The translations under genes were made by a program, and so were the position numbers. A stretch of DNA of 64,000 bases from Hetaerina americana (Eukaryota; Arthropoda; Insecta; Odonata; Calopterygidae), in contig JAKTNV010000064.1 in assembly GCA_022747635.1 (NCBI GenBank), positions 1,603,450 to 1,667,449 of the forward strand, written 5' to 3'. The notes under the pieces were generated by a model, which was given only the letters and a program-made list of their open reading frames with translations, ran no database searches and was not told the DNA's origin. Of the stretch, positions 56,255 to 64,000 are shown in pieces (the stretch's first letter is position 1; every line of letters starts with the position of its first letter).

Positions 56255-57139
56255 GAAGTGAAGCGGAAAGAGGACCCCCCCCCCCCCCAGGGTGTAAGAG
56301 TGAGCCATGGGCGAATGGACGACTGAAATTGACAGAGCATTGGATTTAAAATATCAGAATCAATGCTCAAAATAAGAATCAAAAGATTTTCAAATCAATT
56401 CTTCCGGTTCCATCGTCGAGTAACACAGGGAATAAATTAAACAAACGCCTTCACAGGGGCGCACTTCAGACTCTACGATATTCCCATCCCCTTTCGCGCG
56501 GTGCCTGCTCTTTTAAAACGCAAAAATGATTTTACGAGCGTGGAATGACGTGAGCGGATTTGGTGTAAGCTCTTAAACATAATCTGGAGACTAATCATTC
56601 CTGAAGTGTTCAATTAAAAACTCCTTTAAGGGGTTTATAAGGAATCCTGGTGAATATCCTCGAAGCGTAAATGAAACAGTCACCCGAGTCTGCCCCGAAC
56701 AACCAACGGCCAAGGCACCTCGATCGTGTTTGCCCGGAGATGCCTTGCAATACTAATATACGTATATGTCGAGTGAACTGCGAGAGCCTCATGAGTGTAA
56801 GGGGGGGCGTTAGGGGGGAGGGGGGAGGTTATATAACGGGTCTAAGTGGAGTGGGGTGAATGAGGATGGGGAGAGAGCGGGGGGGCGTGGTTCAATGGTA
56901 ATCGCCGCTGGAAAGGGTTCTGCTGAGGTTAGGGGCGGAAGGTAGGGTGGCGGGTTGATTGGGGGGGGGAGGGAGTGGCGGGCCGGAATGCTGGGCCGCG
57001 GCTATTATGACACCGCTCGCGAGTTGGGGTTGCGCTGATTTCTGTGTCAGAGGGGCGGGGAGGAGCGTTATGCCCTTAAGATGCAATCTAGGGGCGGAGG
57101 CGTGATTCGTTTGTTTCAGGGGGGTAATGTCGCGCGCGA
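56255..57139. other. No recognisable gene
   Basis: It contains a C-run (56275-56288) and a G-rich zone from 56800. An A-box-like TGGTTCAATGG at 56889 has no matching B box at tRNA spacing. Confidence 0.35.
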
Positions 57140-57336
57140 GGGTGGGATGGAGGTGCGACTGAGGGGTGGAAGAGGGGAGAGGAGGACGGAGGGAAGAGGA
57201 GGGTGGAGGGAAGAGGAGGGGGGAGGGGGGAGGAGGGGGGAGGGGAGAGGAGGGGGGAGGGGAGAGGAGGGGGAAGGGGAGAGGAGGGGGGAGGGGGGAG
57301 GAGGGGGAGGAGGGGGGAGGGGGGAGGAGGGGTTGA
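57140..57336. repeat. Polypurine (G/A) tract
   Basis: About 200 bases almost entirely G and A on the plus strand, made of GAGGAGGGGGGAGGGG-type units. It could form triplex or G-quadruplex structures. The apparent open frames across it are low-complexity Gly/Arg/Glu. Confidence 0.9.
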
Positions 57337-58404
57337 GGGGGGATGTTGTGGGATTCCTAAAAGAGATTATGGCAACGCTCCAGCGCATGCGCAAAGGAGG
57401 TCAGAATTGCAACAAAACAAGGAGGACAAAAGCACATGGAGCGGTGCTCGGGTGTTGACAGGGAACACGTCATGAAATCCAGCACAGCCACGTAAATTAC
57501 GCGCAAATTAGACACACACGAGTAATTACAAAATCGGTATCAGTACCTCCAAGTCAACTAGATTTCTCGTGTTAATCGTAAATTGGTGAAAAGGATTTCG
57601 CTATGGAAAAAAATGGAAAAATGTTCCAAGGTGCCCATGGATGATCATTAGCATTCGAGTCGCAGTGGTGGCTTTGGAAGTTGATCGAGGGATGGGGCTG
57701 CTTGCGCCGTTAGGGGCAGGCGGGCAATTAGACAGGGGCGGGATGCTCAGGGGGCAAGGGCAGTCGCGGAGAGAATAATTCGAATCAATGCAGAAATGTC
57801 TGCTGAAGTGCAACTGAAGCGGTGCTATTTGGGAAAATTGAGTGGGCCTAAACACACGAGCTGCACTATGCATAAAACATCCCATGAGGAGAAAAACGAC
57901 GCCCTGACCACTTGCACTACCTACTTACTTCCCCGGCGCCCTAGAAGTCCCTAGAAATCACTCTTTGACTTGGCTACATCCTCTTCAAAAACAAACCATC
58001 CGCAAACATACCCTCCAAATGCCCAAGTACAACCATTAAGCGCTCAGCAAACTATTTAAATATTCTCAAACCCACCCGGGCCCCTGTCTAAATCCACTCC
58101 AATCCCCGAAATCCCTCCGTCCTTGTCGCACGTTCCCACCCGCGAGGGCGCATTCTCAAACGCCATTCTCGGCCCATCCCATGCATCCCGTCTCACTGGG
58201 CCTGGGCCACACATTCCGGAGGAGTGGAGCGCGGCGAGGAAACTAGAGGCTACCAATCTACCAGATATTAAATCGAAGATCAATCGGCGAGGAATCGGCA
58301 AGCTCTTCGAGACACCCAGCATCCGCTTGTCCTGCGTCGGAGCCGCGGATTCAGCTTTTTTGGTGGACCTGACCTCCGGGCCACGGCCCACTCGACTTCC
58401 CGCC
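57337..58404. other. Unassigned; 3' part probably leader of the ORF1 gene
   Basis: 57337-57890 shows nothing recognisable. From about 57895 the base use is like the following ORF1, and the ORF1 frame is open upstream of its ATG from at least 58123, with no ATG. A longer N-terminus by upstream fusion is possible. Confidence 0.35.
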
Positions 58405-59883
58405 ATGGCGGCCGCTTCGGCGCCTGGTGCCTCCCGTCCCGGATCCCCGGTTGACGCAGACGGGTTCATTACGCCGCGAAGTAACTCGCGACACGTCACT
58501 CCTGTTTTCAATGAGCCGACAGCAGTCAGGGCCGGCATCCGCCGGCCATTCACTTCGTTAAGTGACGCAGCTCTCGAGCGAGCTCGCACCTCAGCAGAAG
58601 TCTGCGTCGCCGTGCCGACGAAGAACTCCTTTGCGACCATCGCTCCTGAGACCGAATCTTCGGAACCGGTCCCGGAATCAATGGAAGAAGGACCGGCCCC
58701 CACTCCGAGCACGAGCGTCGCTGCTCCCCAACCTCCGCGTCCTACTCGCGGCTCCCGTCCTCCTCCTCTCGTCGTTTACGACGTAGAGGATGTGAAGACA
58801 TTCCGCGATCTGATTCGACCGAACGTATCGGATCAGACGTTCTCAATCACGTACGCCGAGTCCTCGGCGCGGGTTCAAACCCGTTCCTTGGAAGACTTTA
58901 AATCTTTGCGTTCGGCGCTCTCGGCGGCGGACGCACAGATGTTCACTTGGGGAATCGGCGAGGAGAAGACGACGACGTTCACCATCCGTGGACTGTCACC
59001 GCGGAACACCAGCGAGGATCTCCTCGAGGACATGCGCGCCCTAGGCATCGACGCCCGTCGCTGCCGCCAACTGACAGCAGAGGGGAAGCCGATCGGCGTG
59101 TTCGTGGTTGCTGTCGCCCTCTCTGAAAAATGGACCATGTCAGCGATGAAGGCGATGAGATGTATCGGCAATAGCGTGGCAGCGGTGCGTCTGCACGTGT
59201 ACAGAGACCCGCAGCTGTGCCACCGATGCTCCCGTTTCGAACACGGGTCATTCTTTTGCACGGCGTCACCTCGATGCCCGTTCTGTTCCGGGGGACATTC
59301 CCTTCAAGATTGCCCCAGGGGTATCGCCGAAAAATGCCCGAGCTGCAACGGCAGGCATGCTGCTTTTCCGCCTCTATGCGAAAAGTGGCTTTCCGAAAAG
59401 GAGCGCCGAGCATTAAAACCGGGGAAGAAGTGCCGCGGTCGTCGTGGGGAAGGAGCAGTCGACGCAGCGGTCGCAGCACATAAGAGGCCCGTGCCTCTTG
59501 TCCCAGCAGCACGAAATCCCGCAGGGATCATCGGGATAAGGAATGCCTGGCAAGGCGGAAATGCCTCACTCGGCCCTGCTCCACTGCAGCCCGCTCCACG
59601 TCAGTGCCTCGGGATCAATTTCCCGACGCCGGCTCCGAACATTACGGAGACGGCCGCGCCCATGCGGTTTCCCTTACGGGAACGCCGGTGGCACGAGAAA
59701 ACATCGCAGCCTCAGCCGTCCGCCCTTTTCGGAACCACCTCCAGCTTTAACTTCAACAACAAGTTTAAGGGGCCGCCCCTGCCCCCTTGTCCCGCTGGAG
59801 GGAGCTGGCGAAGGGGAGGCGTAGTGTCGTGGCTGCCCCGGGAGAATGTCTTGAGGTACGGAACTACGACGCGGTGGCATTGA
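58405..59883 (+). CDS. Jockey-type ORF1 (Gag-like, three zinc knuckles), intact
   Basis: A 492-residue protein from the first ATG (MAAASAPGASRPGSP). The N-terminal third is Pro/Ser/Ala-rich. The middle has the domain that precedes zinc knuckles in Jockey-type ORF1 proteins (FTIRGLSPRNTSEDLLEDMR, GIDARRCRQLTAEGKPIGVF). Three knuckles follow: CHRCSRFEHGSFFC (CX2CX4HX4C), CPFCSGGHSLQDC (CX2CX3HX4C) and CPSCNGRHAAFPPLC (CX2CX3HX6C). A basic tail follows. Such proteins bind element RNA. No reverse transcriptase follows; the sequence after 59883 is unrelated. The frame has stayed open for nearly 1.5 kb, so either the truncation is recent or the protein is used. Confidence 0.8.
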   Translation: MAAASAPGASRPGSPVDADGFITPRSNSRHVTPVFNEPTAVRAGIRRPFTSLSDAALERARTSAEVCVAVPTKNSFATIAPETESSEPVPESMEEGPAPTPSTSVAAPQPPRPTRGSRPPPLVVYDVEDVKTFRDLIRPNVSDQTFSITYAESSARVQTRSLEDFKSLRSALSAADAQMFTWGIGEEKTTTFTIRGLSPRNTSEDLLEDMRALGIDARRCRQLTAEGKPIGVFVVAVALSEKWTMSAMKAMRCIGNSVAAVRLHVYRDPQLCHRCSRFEHGSFFCTASPRCPFCSGGHSLQDCPRGIAEKCPSCNGRHAAFPPLCEKWLSEKERRALKPGKKCRGRRGEGAVDAAVAAHKRPVPLVPAARNPAGIIGIRNAWQGGNASLGPAPLQPAPRQCLGINFPTPAPNITETAAPMRFPLRERRWHEKTSQPQPSALFGTTSSFNFNNKFKGPPLPPCPAGGSWRRGGVVSWLPRENVLRYGTTTRWH

Positions 59884-60171
59884 GTGCATCGCGGAGAAGT
59901 GATCGGGAGACGAGAGAGGGGAGGCGAGACGACCTCGGCCAATTTCCAATGAAGTAAGAAAGAAGGACACATTACGAGATTGGATCTCTGATGCAAAGGA
60001 AAAAGATTGGAAGCCACGCGGATGAGAGTAATAAACAAAACGAAGGAGAGAAATGGCGTCAGCCAACAAATATAAACTTTGCAACATACAAAAGGACAAA
60101 CTCATATTTTCCAAAATTTTCGGTGGCACAACCACGCGCACACACATACACACAAACACACAAATAAATAA

Positions 60172-60226
<55 letters not shown>

Positions 60227-60275
60227 TATATACATATATCGTCATTTATATATTATCGTTAAAACCGGTGTTTTT
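59884..60275. other. No gene; (TA)n tract at 60172-60239
   Basis: Unrecognised sequence followed by a CA-rich stretch and a TA microsatellite that borders the RTE-type relic. Confidence 0.6.
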
Positions 60276-61560
60276 ATTTTTATTATTAGGTAATCTACCG
60301 GTTAAGGTAGGTTTTCGGATGGACACAACTACCAAACAAACATTTTATTACTCCTAACAAAACATAACATCAAGCATCCTACTCTACATAAGGTCCCTCT
60401 TCATCTCTGAGTACTTTCTTCCTCCCTTCATCCCGTACAACATCCCTATCCTGTTCCTTCCCTTTCCTCGTTTGCCCATATTCTCCATTCTATTACAGTC
60501 TTCAACATCCCGCTGCCGGTCAACACCCCCTTCATCCACGTTTCCTGCCTCCATAGGATTGCTCCCAACAAACCCCTCTCTTCGCCCACCATACCAAGTA
60601 CTTCCTCATTTGTTTTCTTCTCAGTCCATTTCACCTTCCCCATTCTTCTCCACACCCACATTTCAAAAGCCTCCAGTCTACGTCTATCCTCCTGCTTCAA
60701 TGACCACGTTTCCGCACCGTACGTAGCTACGCTCCATATCAAAGTTTTTACGAGCCTTTTCTAAGCATCTTTACTCAACGTCCCCGTCATCAACTCCCTC
60801 CTCCTTGTGAAAGCCTCTTATCTTAGCGCACTTCTTCTCCATATGTCCCTACTAATTTCGCCGTGTTGGTCCAAAACACTTCCGAGATACGTAAAATATT
60901 CTTCCTACTCTTGTTTTTAGCCTCCTTTTTTAATGTTTAACTTAGCCTTTCTTTTTCTGAAAAACCTAATAACCTTTGCTTTATTTATATTGATTGTCAG
61001 CCCATACCTATTGCACTGCATTTCCAATTCACTGAGCAATGCTTGCAACCCCTTGGCTGACTGATAAAATAAAGTTTGTTCATCACCAAACTTAACTCAT
61101 TTTACGAATTCACCACCAACTTTCATTCCCACATTCAGTTCTTCCCATGCCTCTTTAATTATTTCCTCTGCAGACAGGTTTTAACAGCAACGGTAATGAT
61201 GGGCAACCCTGCCTTACACCTCTTCCTAACACTTGACCATCCGGACTCCCCGTTCCCCACACGCCCCTGTGCAGTCTGAGACATATAAAGGTTGCGGATA
61301 AGCCTCCTTTCCCTCCATCTATTCCTATTTTCTGCAATATACTCGCTAGTTTTTCCCAATTCACTCTATCAAACGCTTTTTCGAAATCTACGAAACAGGC
61401 AAATACCTCCTGGTTGTATTCTATATTTCTATTTTCCTCTCGATTAATACTCTCATTACTGCAATGGCATTAGGCGTACCTTTGCCCTTCCTAAACTCAA
61501 ACTGATCATCCCCTAAGTAATCATTTGCCCTACTCTCTATCCATTTGTTTATGTTGATGT
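60276..61560 (-). pseudogene. RTE-type LINE relic, 3' part
   Basis: Minus-strand pieces include SRANDYLGDDQFEFRKGKGT (RT), the AFDRVNWEKLASILQKIGID zone, a GVRQGC segment, and the C-terminal IWSVATYGAETWSLKQEDRR, LEAFEMWVWRRMGKVKWTEK and KTNEEVLGMVGEERG. The 3' end (60276-60330) matches the end of the element at 48465-48512. Frameshifts are frequent. The 5' truncation lies next to a (TA)n tract. Confidence 0.78.
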
Positions 61561-61570
61561 ATAAACATAT

Positions 61571-61574
<4 letters not shown>

Positions 61575-61633
<59 letters not shown>
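61575..61633. repeat. (TA)n microsatellite, left of palindrome
   Basis: Pure AT alternation. Confidence 0.95.
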
Positions 61634-61636
<3 letters not shown>

Positions 61637-61687
61637 CTTCGAAATGGAACGCTCTTCGGCGACGCACAAATATGTAAAAACACAGAT

Positions 61688-61856
61688 TTAGATTTTTAGA
61701 ATATAGAAACCAAAGAAAGGACACTCACAATTTGTTATTTGACGTTTCGACAGCACGGCTGTCGTCTTCAGAATCTGAAGACGACAGCCGTGCTGTCGAA
61801 ACGTCAAATAACAAATTGTGAGTGTCCTTTCTTTGTGTTTCTATATTCTAAAAATC

Positions 61857-61860
<4 letters not shown>
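61688..61860. repeat. Near-perfect palindrome, arms of ~85 bp
   Basis: The centre is A at 61773. Bases 61688-61772 are the reverse complement of 61774-61860, apart from a 2-base length difference (ACC versus ACACAA near the outer third). Each arm contains the CTGAAGACG...CGAAACGTC motif of Penelope-like ends. Both outer sides run into (TA)n within a few dozen bases. It may be two Penelope-like ends joined head to head. Confidence 0.9.
61775..61802 (+). ncRNA. Hammerhead-like motif (mirrored on the other strand)
   Basis: CTGAAGA (61775-61781), stem CGACAG/CTGTCG (61782-61787 with 61793-61798) and GAAAC (61798-61802). The mirror copy occupies 61771-61744 on the minus strand. The stem differs in sequence from the motifs at 12748 and 50559 but keeps its pairing. 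Confidence 0.45.

Positions 61861-61923
<63 letters not shown>
61861..61923. repeat. (TA)n microsatellite, right of palindrome
   Basis: Pure AT alternation. Confidence 0.95.
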
Positions 61924-61924
<1 letters not shown>

Positions 61925-61926
<2 letters not shown>

Positions 61927-62216
61927 CCATAAACACAGTAATCAACACGAAGGTCGGTTTGGTTGGTGACGGTAGAGTTCAACCAGTACTAATCCCGACG
62001 CCAGGTGAAATGCACTCTTCTGGGTAGGGGGGCCAGTTCCTTACCCTCTACCGGTTATGATTTCCCAGGAAGATCTGGTATCAAAATATCACATAGCTTG
62101 GGTGGAGCTGTAGGTGCCCAGAGACTTGCCGGGACCCTCCGGTCAGTAGTCCAATCGAACCCCAGACCCTCCGGTCAGTAGTCCAACGCTCTACCCTCTG
62201 GAATATCGCGACCCTC
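61925..62216 (-). mobile_element. tRNA-derived SINE
   Basis: On the minus strand GGTAGAGCGTTGG (62195-62183) is an RNA polymerase III A box and GGGGTTCGATTGG (62163-62151) a B box, at tRNA-like spacing. The segment between reads like a tRNA anticodon arm (GGACTACTGACCGGAGGGTC). That segment is partly repeated just after the B box (62155-62133). The tRNA-unrelated body then runs to about 61925. The parent tRNA cannot be named safely. Confidence 0.65.
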
Positions 62217-62259
62217 GTTATTTTCATTAGGTTTTAAAAATTATCTCATTTTGGTGACG

Positions 62260-62470
62260 ACCTTGTTGATCGATGCATATTTTGAGTCGTTCAAAAAAGT
62301 TTTCGAAAACTCTTCGTATCTTGCGTTATTCTAGCGATTACGTCTGTAATTATATCCTTAAGAGCTACCAAAGTCCTTGGTCGAGCTTTGTAAACCTCAG
62401 CTTTCAGATATTCCCAATCACATGGGCTCAAATCCGAAGAGTAAGGGGGTCATGGAACATCCCCTCGTAA
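62260..62470 (-). pseudogene. DDE transposase relic (Tc1/mariner-like superfamily)
   Basis: Minus-strand reading gives PYSSDLSPCDWEYLKAEVYK, then ARPRTLVALKDIITDVIAR. This is the third-Asp region (PPYSxDLxPCD) and following helix of a mariner/IS630-like transposase. The preceding sequence is frameshifted, and no terminal repeats were found. Confidence 0.65.
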
Positions 62471-62826
62471 GGAGAACAGGCGGCGGCGGCGGAAATTGTT
62501 CTTCGAATGTTTCGAGGTGAACGACTGGCGGTATGAGCCGCGGCACTTTCCTGTTGGAGCTGAAAGGCTTCTGTGTCATATTCCCGATCATGTGCTTCCA
62601 TTTAGGGGAATATAAATTTCCCAAGCATCACACAACAGCTCATAGAGTTCACAGTAACAGTTGAACCTCGAGATTCAAAAAACGCCCAATAATGCCTATG
62701 GAGGACACAGCGCACTAAACTGTCTCTTTGGGGATATGCATTGAGTGAAGGTCGCGAGGGTTGTCAATCGCCCGGTAACGAAAATTTAGCTTATTTACTG
62801 AGACGGAGAGGTGAAAAAGTGTGTGT
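62471..62826. other. Unassigned, perhaps more of the same transposase
   Basis: Minus-strand frames up to about 62640 may be the decayed transposase upstream of the DLSPCD motif. Nothing is recognisable beyond that. Confidence 0.35.
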
Positions 62827-62839
62827 GTATATATATGTG

Positions 62840-62917
<78 letters not shown>
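62827..62917. repeat. (TA)n / (TATG)n microsatellite
   Basis: GTGTATATATATGTGTATG passes into a pure TA run. Confidence 0.95.
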
Positions 62918-62921
62918 ATAT

Positions 62922-64000
62922 GTCCCTCCCCGGACTACAACCATGAAGTGGTGTGGAAGGTCTTCTGCGTTCCGATGACCCCTAGAGTGCTGGTGGGAGT
63001 AATAATAATTGCTCCTGGTAGGGTCACCCATGCCGGATAGGTCGAAGGTTAGGAGCCAGACGAAAGTTAGTCCACGCAGCGTCTGTTCCTCAATGAGGTG
63101 GCTGCAATGGCGTCTGACCCCAGTGGGGCGGCCAATAAGTGATGGTGTCACGTTAAAAATATTATTAAGGAAGGCGACGGGAAACCACTTCAAATATCAT
63201 TCCCAAGAATTAAATGACGGACAATACTGAGATTTTGAGTCCTGGCAATTACGGGGCTCGGACAAATCGGCCGTGTGTCGTTCCCGGCAGCGGCGGAGGC
63301 AAGGCTCCAGCGTTGTAATCCCACGAAACCCTTGCAAGGGAAAAACATCAGCAGCAGGAATAAAGAGGCATGAGAAGAAGACCAAATTAGTTAGAATAGG
63401 AACGTGGAATATTAGAACAATGAGGAGGACAGGGAAGTTGGAGAATGTTAAGAAAAGATGGAAAGGGGAAATGTTGATAATTTAAGTCTATGCAAGGTGA
63501 GATGGAAGGATAGCGGGGATTCCTGGAGTGATAAGTATAGAATAATATACAGCGGTGGGGACGAGAGTCAAACGAGGGGTTGCCATAGTATTAAATGAAG
63601 AGGTAGGTAGAAGCGTAGTCAACATATAGCAGGTAACAGATAGATTATTACTAATAGAGATAAAAGCAGAACCGACGAACTTGGTTATTATTCAGGTATA
63701 CATGCCACCGAGCAACTATAAGGAAGAAGAGGTCGATAGGATAAACGATCAGTTAGAGGACATAATCGCGTGTGTGCCTGCAGGGAAACATTTGATAGTG
63801 ATGGGGGACTGGAATGCGACGCTAGGCGAAGGAAGAGATGGTGACGAGGTCGTGGACTATGGTTTAGGCACGAGGAATGACCGCGGGGAGAAAGTAGTTG
63901 AGTTCTGCAGGAGACAGGGCTTAGTTATCACCAACACTTGGTTTAGACACCAAAAAAAGACGCAGGTATACATGGAAAATGCCAGGTGACTCAGAAAGGT
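62922..64000 (+). mobile_element. RTE-type LINE, 5' part, runs off the window
   Basis: Leader and endonuclease region closely match 45165-46240. The endonuclease has IGTWNIRTMRRTGKLENVKK, LVIIQVYMPPSNY, LIVMGDWNATLGEGRDGDEV (catalytic Asp present, unlike the copy at 46050) and LVITNTWFRHQKK. A stop at 63483 coincides with a frame change also present in the other copy. An extra A in the run near 63953 shifts the frame again. The copy is therefore broken in the endonuclease. The remainder lies to the right. Confidence 0.82.

Noticed and set aside
56885..56960. A-box-like TGGTTCAATGG suggesting a tRNA gene
   Set aside because: No B box at tRNA spacing and no cloverleaf pairing visible.
57081..57475. 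Gly/Arg/Glu-rich open frames
   Set aside because: Translation of a polypurine tract.
58056..58712. 218-codon minus-strand frame
   Set aside because: Antisense of the zinc-knuckle ORF1; no domain of its own.
1..64000. CRISPR arrays, bacterial operons, rRNA genes
   Set aside because: No regularly spaced repeats, no Shine-Dalgarno-led gene clusters and no rRNA-like sequence seen; the content is clearly eukaryotic.

Overview
This window looks like eukaryotic nuclear DNA from an arthropod, most likely an insect. The evidence is the transposon repertoire: CR1-like, Jockey-like and RTE-like LINEs, Penelope-like elements, mariner and piggyBac DNA transposons, a tRNA-derived SINE, and many long (TA)n microsatellites. 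I cannot name the species. A damselfly or dragonfly is one guess, from a faint memory of the recurrent GATGTA-tailed repeat. I found no confidently recognisable host protein-coding gene. Nearly every supported coding region belongs to a mobile element.

Layout. Bases 1-12499 are a nest of one CR1-group LINE family (called LINE-A here). An older minus-strand copy (12499-9715 plus 4753-2814) was split by a younger full-length minus-strand copy (9714-4754). It was also hit by a plus-strand copy (96-2813), which is itself interrupted by another copy ending at 95, and by a 99-bp 3'-end fragment (3562-3660). The 9714-4754 copy has an intact ORF1 (coiled coil plus SGNH-like domain), an intact ORF2 (APE endonuclease plus reverse transcriptase), a 5' UTR, and a 3' hairpin with a GATGTA tail. 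ORF1 and ORF2 are joined by a TTTTTTA heptamer just before the ORF1 stop. ORF2 is open in the -1 frame from there and has no ATG before the endonuclease domain.

Bases 12500-14204 hold Penelope-like pieces and a decayed Jockey-type reverse transcriptase. Bases 18067-21116 hold a deleted mariner, a LINE ORF1-like relic and a decayed mariner. Bases 25750-27650 hold decayed RTE-type LINE pieces. Bases 27651-37719 are largely unexplained, much of it G-rich on the plus strand. Bases 37720-45030 carry LINE relics, solo LINE-A 3' ends and several mariners, one inserted in another. Bases 45165-48512 are a decayed RTE-type LINE. Bases 49636-52449 are a piggyBac transposase split by a Penelope-like element. 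Bases 54557-54758 look like a TATA promoter with a first-exon splice donor. A second copy of the deleted mariner follows at 55255-56007. Bases 58405-59883 are an intact Jockey-type ORF1 with three zinc knuckles. The end of the window holds RTE pieces, a 170-bp palindrome, a tRNA-derived SINE and another RTE copy that runs off the window.

The parts worth most attention are the candidate -1 frameshift coupling in LINE-A, the large LINE-A inverted repeat (657-4742), three CTGAAGA...GAAAC hammerhead-like motifs, and two 753-bp deleted mariners that retain only the DNA-binding half of the transposase.
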